In this document: positions 62,701-64,000 of the stretch, piece after piece
Numbering within the stretch: position 1 is the first letter of the stretch
Layout: the number at the start of each line of letters is the position of its first letter
Assembly: GCF_900102215.1 (NCBI RefSeq)
Contig: NZ_FNBG01000002.1
Span: 124,001 to 188,000, forward strand
Direction of reading: 5' to 3'
Source of the DNA: Fontibacillus panacisegetis
GTDB taxonomy: Bacteria; Bacillota; Bacilli; Paenibacillales; Paenibacillaceae
Length of the DNA stretch: 64,000 bases
Translations under genes and position numbers: made by a program
The notes under the pieces: model-generated
What the model was told of the DNA's origin: nothing
The model's database searches: none
The model's input: only the letters and a program-made list of their open reading frames with translations

Positions 62701-64000
62701 GGCATCGAATTCAGCTGTGGAGCCAATTTGCCGCGCATATGCTTTCAATTCGTATTCGCCTGAACCAGGCGCCGTCCATACATAGGAATAGTTTTTGCTG
62801 TAGTTGTTCACATACTCCCATTCGCCGCCTGCCTTTCTTGCCAGGAAGCGATATTCCGCAGAATTGTCTGCGAGCGCATAAAGCGTTACCGGGATGTCAA
62901 CCGCACCCGAAGCTCCTGATGATTTCAGATTCACGGAGGTCACTGGTCCTTCCCCGCCAGTCAGTTGAATATAGTCGATATCCATATAGCCCCAGCTAGT
63001 CGCAATCTCGATTGTATTCGCGCCCGCTGTAAAGTCATATTGCCCTAATATGGCATCCTTCCAGACGCTCGTTTCGGCAAAGTTATAATTAGCAATTCTC
63101 GTACCGTTCAGGCTGACTGGATTTACTTTACTTCCGCCTATTGTTTTGTATCGGATAGCAAGCATATACGTCCCGGCACGCTCCAGATTGACCGGAATCT
63201 GCAAAGTATCCCCGGAAGTTTTGAAGCCTGTTACATAGCCAGTACCGGAAAACCCGCCACTTTCTGTGGACACAGTTACTCCTCCATTTAACGTACCGCT
63301 CTCCGCCTCAAATCTGATCATATTCGGATTCTCAGCAACAACGGAAGGGGTCAGTCTGATGTAATCGATGTTGTAATAGCCCCAGCCGCTATTGATCAGA
63401 ATCGTATTTGAACCTTGAACCAGACTGACAGAAATCGCTTCACTCTCTGTGAAGAAGCCTGAAGAAGCAAGGTTTACATCTGCTGCAGCTCCATTGTTGA
63501 TGACCAGTTGGGTGTTCTTGTCGCCATAAGGTGAGCTATATCCTAGTACCAAATCATAATTGCCTGCAGCTTTGGCATCATAGGTGAGAGTAATGGAACC
63601 GTCGTTTTTGAAGGCTACGTACCCGTCCCCTGAATATCCGCCGATTGAAGTCGCAACTGCTGTTGTCCCGGTTAAGATACCGCTTTCGGCCTCAATCGTG
63701 TCGTCCGGAGCTGTCTCGGTAACGGCAACGGCCTTGACATATTCAATACCGTAATAACCCCAGCCCTTGGCGAAACTGACAACATTTGCACCAGCCCCAA
63801 GCTGTTGCTTGCCCAATGAATACTCGGCCACTTTCCCTTGGGTATCCGGAATCGTAATATCCGAGTACGCACCTCCATTAATACTTACAGATGTATGTTT
63901 CGAACCATTTGGAATATAGTAGCCAAAACTCAATTCATACTCACCGTTGCTCGGAATATTTAGTGTGAAATCGGCCGTTCCGTCTTCTCCACTAAACCAG
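59755..64000 (-). CDS. Multi-CBM sialate O-acetylesterase-like enzyme, 5' end cut
   Basis: At least 1414 residues; the frame continues past the right edge, so the signal peptide and first module are outside. Order in the visible part: end of a CBM35-like module, two more CBM35-like modules (EAESGILTG... and EAESGTLNGG...), an Ig-like strand domain, a SASA (sialate O-acetylesterase) domain with the catalytic Ser in SGQSNM (near 62380) and His in GDIHPTNKRDVG (near 61670), a bacterial repeat domain, two further CBM35-like modules, and a C-terminal CIA30/CBM-like domain. Likely secreted, deacetylating bound polysaccharide (pectin, xylan or sialoglycan). No anchor seen. Confidence 0.88.
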   Translation of the reverse strand, partial: WFSGEDGTADFTLNIPSNGEYELSFGYYIPNGSKHTSVSINGGAYSDITIPDTQGKVAEYSLGKQQLGAGANVVSFAKGWGYYGIEYVKAVAVTETAPDDTIEAESGILTGTTAVATSIGGYSGDGYVAFKNDGSITLTYDAKAAGNYDLVLGYSSPYGDKNTQLVINNGAAADVNLASSGFFTESEAISVSLVQGSNTILINSGWGYYNIDYIRLTPSVVAENPNMIRFEAESGTLNGGVTVSTESGGFSGTGYVTGFKTSGDTLQIPVNLERAGTYMLAIRYKTIGGSKVNPVSLNGTRIANYNFAETSVWKDAILGQYDFTAGANTIEIATSWGYMDIDYIQLTGGEGPVTSVNLKSSGASGAVDIPVTLYALADNSAEYRFLARKAGGEWEYVNNYSKNYSYVWTAPGSGEYELKAYARQIGSTAEFDAESAILNYTALPDYTGKPLVNPIFSSHMVLQRDKEVSIWGWAQPGTEISVKLDETAFTGTTDSNGNWKVPIGVNQTGDSHTITVTGAGQTVTLTDILFGDVYLTSGQSNMAFPMSQVTNAATEISNANNPNIRFFTVPQLTSRYPVSMVTSQKQWQVASPETVPGLTAVGYFYAKKLTEETGVPVGIIFSAVGGTKIENWTSYETLESMPSLAQAALDIKSGAANVETATSPTALYNGMIAPVAPYTLKGVLWYQGSSNWGEFRYYKALPTLIKDWRQTFGDDQLPFTIVQLAAFGTLQSVDNPAQPDTNPGQPIVRDAQLQTVLNDPLTSLVVTTDVGTPGDIHPTNKRDVGERAAISALGKIYNKPIEYSGPIYQSMEKSGNKLILSFDHAGSGLMAGVKVDLVPVTEDTNGLKGFAIAGADGVYYWADAQIVGNTVVVSSEQVSDPVTVKYNWNDSPIGNLYNKDGLPASPFRTDNVSYLSVFGGSGSGFHTPGEAVTIKAPSKAGKKFDKWIGDIGAIADPLSSSTTLVMPNEHFTEVGATFVEDDGQTDSIMAYAKDAVLTGTTFKKVPTSPDTEYAGDGYIWFGGTDGTANFTLNVPSEGEYELSFGYYNPYVANKKTSVSMNGGAYTDITIPNTEGKVAEYSLGKQQLTAGANVISFAKGWGYYGIEYVKAVAVTETVPNNTVEAESGSLTGTAAVATSVGGYSGDGYVAFKSDGSITLTYDAKAAGNYDLVLGYSSPSGDKKTQLVINSGAAVDVNLASSSSFKERESVPVNLVQGSNTILINSGWGYYNIDYIRLTPSVAEESFSSLVYGFEDQTLQGFAVNSTNNNQYNTALATDLTVTDAVYAGGNYSITSNFSLIDGGGSFQIRRMGQMDLSGASTITAKVKIVPIDEGTSLEGVNVYLFSQSGQAWESWTISNPETTLSAVDENGFMTITLDIGSLATKNFIQTFGIQVRTPSGSTGQATIYVDEVTIQ
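60279..60940. repeat. Internal coding repeat of the esterase (C-terminal copy)
   Basis: Matches 63339-64000 at a constant offset of 3060 bp, including a stretch of over 80 identical bases starting AACGGAAGGGGTCAGTCTGA. Encodes the two CBM35-like modules duplicated on both sides of the SASA domain. Confidence 0.85.
63339..64000. repeat. Internal coding repeat of the esterase (N-terminal copy)
   Basis: Partner of 60279-60940; it runs off the window edge, so the full repeat length is not visible. Confidence 0.85.

Noticed and set aside
60908..62999. Several long plus-strand ORFs
   Set aside because: All are antisense shadows of the repetitive esterase gene.

Overview
The window looks like a chromosomal piece of a Paenibacillus-type spore-forming Firmicute. 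It carries the Bacillales lepA / hemW / hrcA-grpE-dnaK-dnaJ / prmA-rsmE-mtaB / yqeW block, a CIRCE heat-shock operator, a GerA-type spore germination operon, and a YesMN two-component pair beside an LplABC-like sugar ABC transporter. No rRNA, tRNA or CRISPR array was seen. Both edges cut a gene: addB on the left and a large carbohydrate-active esterase on the right.

Region 1 (0-22.7 kb) is core housekeeping, mostly on the minus strand: addB, an rRNA methyltransferase, a Na/Pi transporter, a NUDIX hydrolase, mtaB, rsmE, an M50 protease, prmA, small hypotheticals, dnaJ, dnaK, grpE, hrcA, an acetyltransferase, hemW and lepA. It is interrupted by non-coding repeats. One type (4.9 and 15.0 kb) has a hairpin with a compensatory base pair, and one copy lies inside the heat-shock operon. 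The other type carries a phased array of CTGCA-N4-TGCAG palindromes (2.2, 19 and 35 kb). The 19 kb copy was split by an IS4-family element whose transposase has a stop codon just before its catalytic Glu.

Region 2 (22.8-36.8 kb) is accessory. It has an SMR-SMR-TetR efflux cassette (a near-identical second copy is at 58.2-59.6 kb) and a sugar cluster with PTS IIA, IIB, a LicR-like activator and a GntR/LacI repressor on one strand, and a GH125 alpha-mannosidase, PTS IIC and an unknown TIM-barrel-like protein on the other. A TetR-chemoreceptor pair follows, then a decayed zone with GH5 and HipA-like remnants.

Region 3 (36.9-50.2 kb) holds a five-gene germination operon (A-B-C-D-B, two B subunits) under a plausible sigma-G promoter, then a biotin-independent malonate decarboxylase cluster in which the beta and gamma subunits are one fused protein, divergent from its LysR regulator. 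No malonate transporter is seen.

Region 4 (50.3-64 kb) has a sugar ABC importer (two permeases, one lipoprotein) with its YesM/YesN pair, a candidate small RNA or attenuator upstream of yesM, an Asp23-acetyltransferase pair, the second efflux cassette, and a multi-CBM sialate O-acetylesterase-like secreted enzyme. The strongest candidates for something undescribed are the phased palindrome arrays, the covarying hairpin repeat, the orphan promoter-terminator RNA at 56.8-56.9 kb with anti-Shine-Dalgarno motifs, and a short Cys-rich ORF at 22.8 kb.
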